A stretch of 43,142 nt of DNA. Source: Robinsoniella sp. Lineage in GTDB: Bacteria; Bacillota; Clostridia; Lachnospirales; Lachnospiraceae. The stretch is taken from assembly GCA_022788205.1 (NCBI GenBank), contig JALEVQ010000060.1, positions 1-43,142 of the forward strand, given 5' to 3'. Position numbers and translations under genes: made by a program. The notes below the pieces were generated by a model. It worked only from the letters and a program-made list of their open reading frames with translations, searched no databases and had not been told where the DNA came from. Positions 42,654-43,142 of the stretch are shown one piece after another. Position 1 is the stretch's first letter. Each line of letters starts with the position of its first letter.

Positions 42654-43142
42654 ATGAAGCGTAAAAAATTAATGAGTCAGGTTGTCGTTTCAGCGCTTGC
42701 AGGATCCATGGCGATCATGAGCAGTGGTGCAGTGTTTGCAGCAGAAGCGAATCCAGCAGCTGCCACAGCCGCAGCTTTAGCAGGAGCAACAACAGGTACT
42801 GGTACTGAGGTGGCAAAAGACGGAAGTGGCCAGACAACCGTAACGGATACGGTACAGGAAGGAGAGGCACCAGCTTTTCCGGGAGAAGAGTGGTATGATG
42901 GACATGATGTCTATCAGGTAAACCGTGAAGATGCTCACACGATTTTTAAATCTTATGACAGCGTAGAAGCTGCCAGAGTGCGTGAAGAGGAAACACAGGT
43001 TGATTATCAGCTGTTAAATGGAGATTGGAAATTTATGCTTTCTGACAATCCGTCAGGAAGAAACAATGAATTCCAGGATCCTTCCTACGATGTGAGCGGA
43101 TGGGATGACATCACAGTTCCGTCAAACTGGCAGACAGAGGGA
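42654..43142 (+). CDS. Secreted GH2 beta-galactosidase, N-terminal part
   Basis: The first 163 codons of a larger gene run off the window. A signal peptide (MKRKKLMSQVVVSALAGSM, cut near VFA-AEA) is followed by a low-complexity Ala/Thr/Gly linker and then the start of a GH2 sugar-binding domain: YQVNREDAH, YQLLNGDWKFML, and YDVSGWDDITVPSNWQTEG. These are the first LacZ-type motifs, so a secreted beta-galactosidase-like enzyme is expected. The catalytic domain is not in the window. GGGGAAA lies upstream of the ATG. Confidence 0.88.
   Translation, partial: MKRKKLMSQVVVSALAGSMAIMSSGAVFAAEANPAAATAAALAGATTGTGTEVAKDGSGQTTVTDTVQEGEAPAFPGEEWYDGHDVYQVNREDAHTIFKSYDSVEAARVREEETQVDYQLLNGDWKFMLSDNPSGRNNEFQDPSYDVSGWDDITVPSNWQTEG

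Overview
The window looks like chromosome from a Gram-positive gut anaerobe of the Clostridia, most likely a member of the Lachnospiraceae. This is an inference from AT-leaning DNA, strong AGGAGG-type ribosome sites, a cobalamin riboswitch, several AgrC/AgrA-like two-component systems, AraC regulators beside secreted glycosidases, and overall protein character. No rRNA, tRNA, CRISPR array, phage gene or transposase was seen.

Layout. (1) 1-1788: a MATE exporter and a small DUF3592-like membrane protein, followed by a 312-base gap with two strong hairpins. (2) 2101-5342: a SWIM zinc-finger protein and a HEAT-like protein. (3) 5360-12379: a strong promoter, a cobalamin riboswitch with a terminator, and a six-gene NikABCDE/Opp-like ABC importer operon whose last gene is a second, type-1 binding protein. 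(4) 12498-13079 (minus): an XRE repressor fused to a complete desulfoferrodoxin-like iron module. (5) 13330-18190: a small acidic-tailed membrane protein, a MoxR-type AAA ATPase, a DUF5682-like protein and a VWA protein. In relatives, SWIM, HEAT-like, MoxR, DUF5682 and VWA genes are often contiguous, so this set appears split here by blocks 3 and 4. (6) 18309-32090: three secreted GH3 glycosidases interleaved with two LytTR-type two-component systems and a regulator made of two AraC DNA-binding domains. (7) 32216-34270: a small Nif11-like protein and a sodium:alanine symporter with a structured leader and terminator. (8) 34736-38281: a heterodimeric ABC exporter. (9) 38304-43142: a cupin-AraC regulator (minus), a GH63 YgjK-like glycosidase, and the start of a GH2 beta-galactosidase that runs off the window. 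The two glycosidases share a duplicated promoter region.

How it fits together. Blocks 6 and 9 read as sensing-and-digestion loci: membrane or ligand sensors control secreted glycosidases. A 9-bp direct repeat with 21-bp periodicity, fitting the LytTR consensus, sits directly upstream of the -35 box of the third GH3 gene. A second direct repeat lies between divergent promoters of the first two-component system and the AraC-GH3 operon. Block 3 is predicted to be shut off when cobalamin is plentiful, so cobalt, nickel or a corrinoid precursor are the obvious candidate substrates. Blocks 2 and 5 belong to a poorly understood chaperone/NTPase system.

The most unusual items are the HTH-desulfoferrodoxin fusion, a probable AUA start codon in the second GH3 gene, the double-AraC protein, a response-regulator pair in which one lacks a DNA-binding domain and the other lacks the start of its receiver, the cobalamin-switched importer with two binding proteins, and the split MoxR/DUF5682/VWA set.
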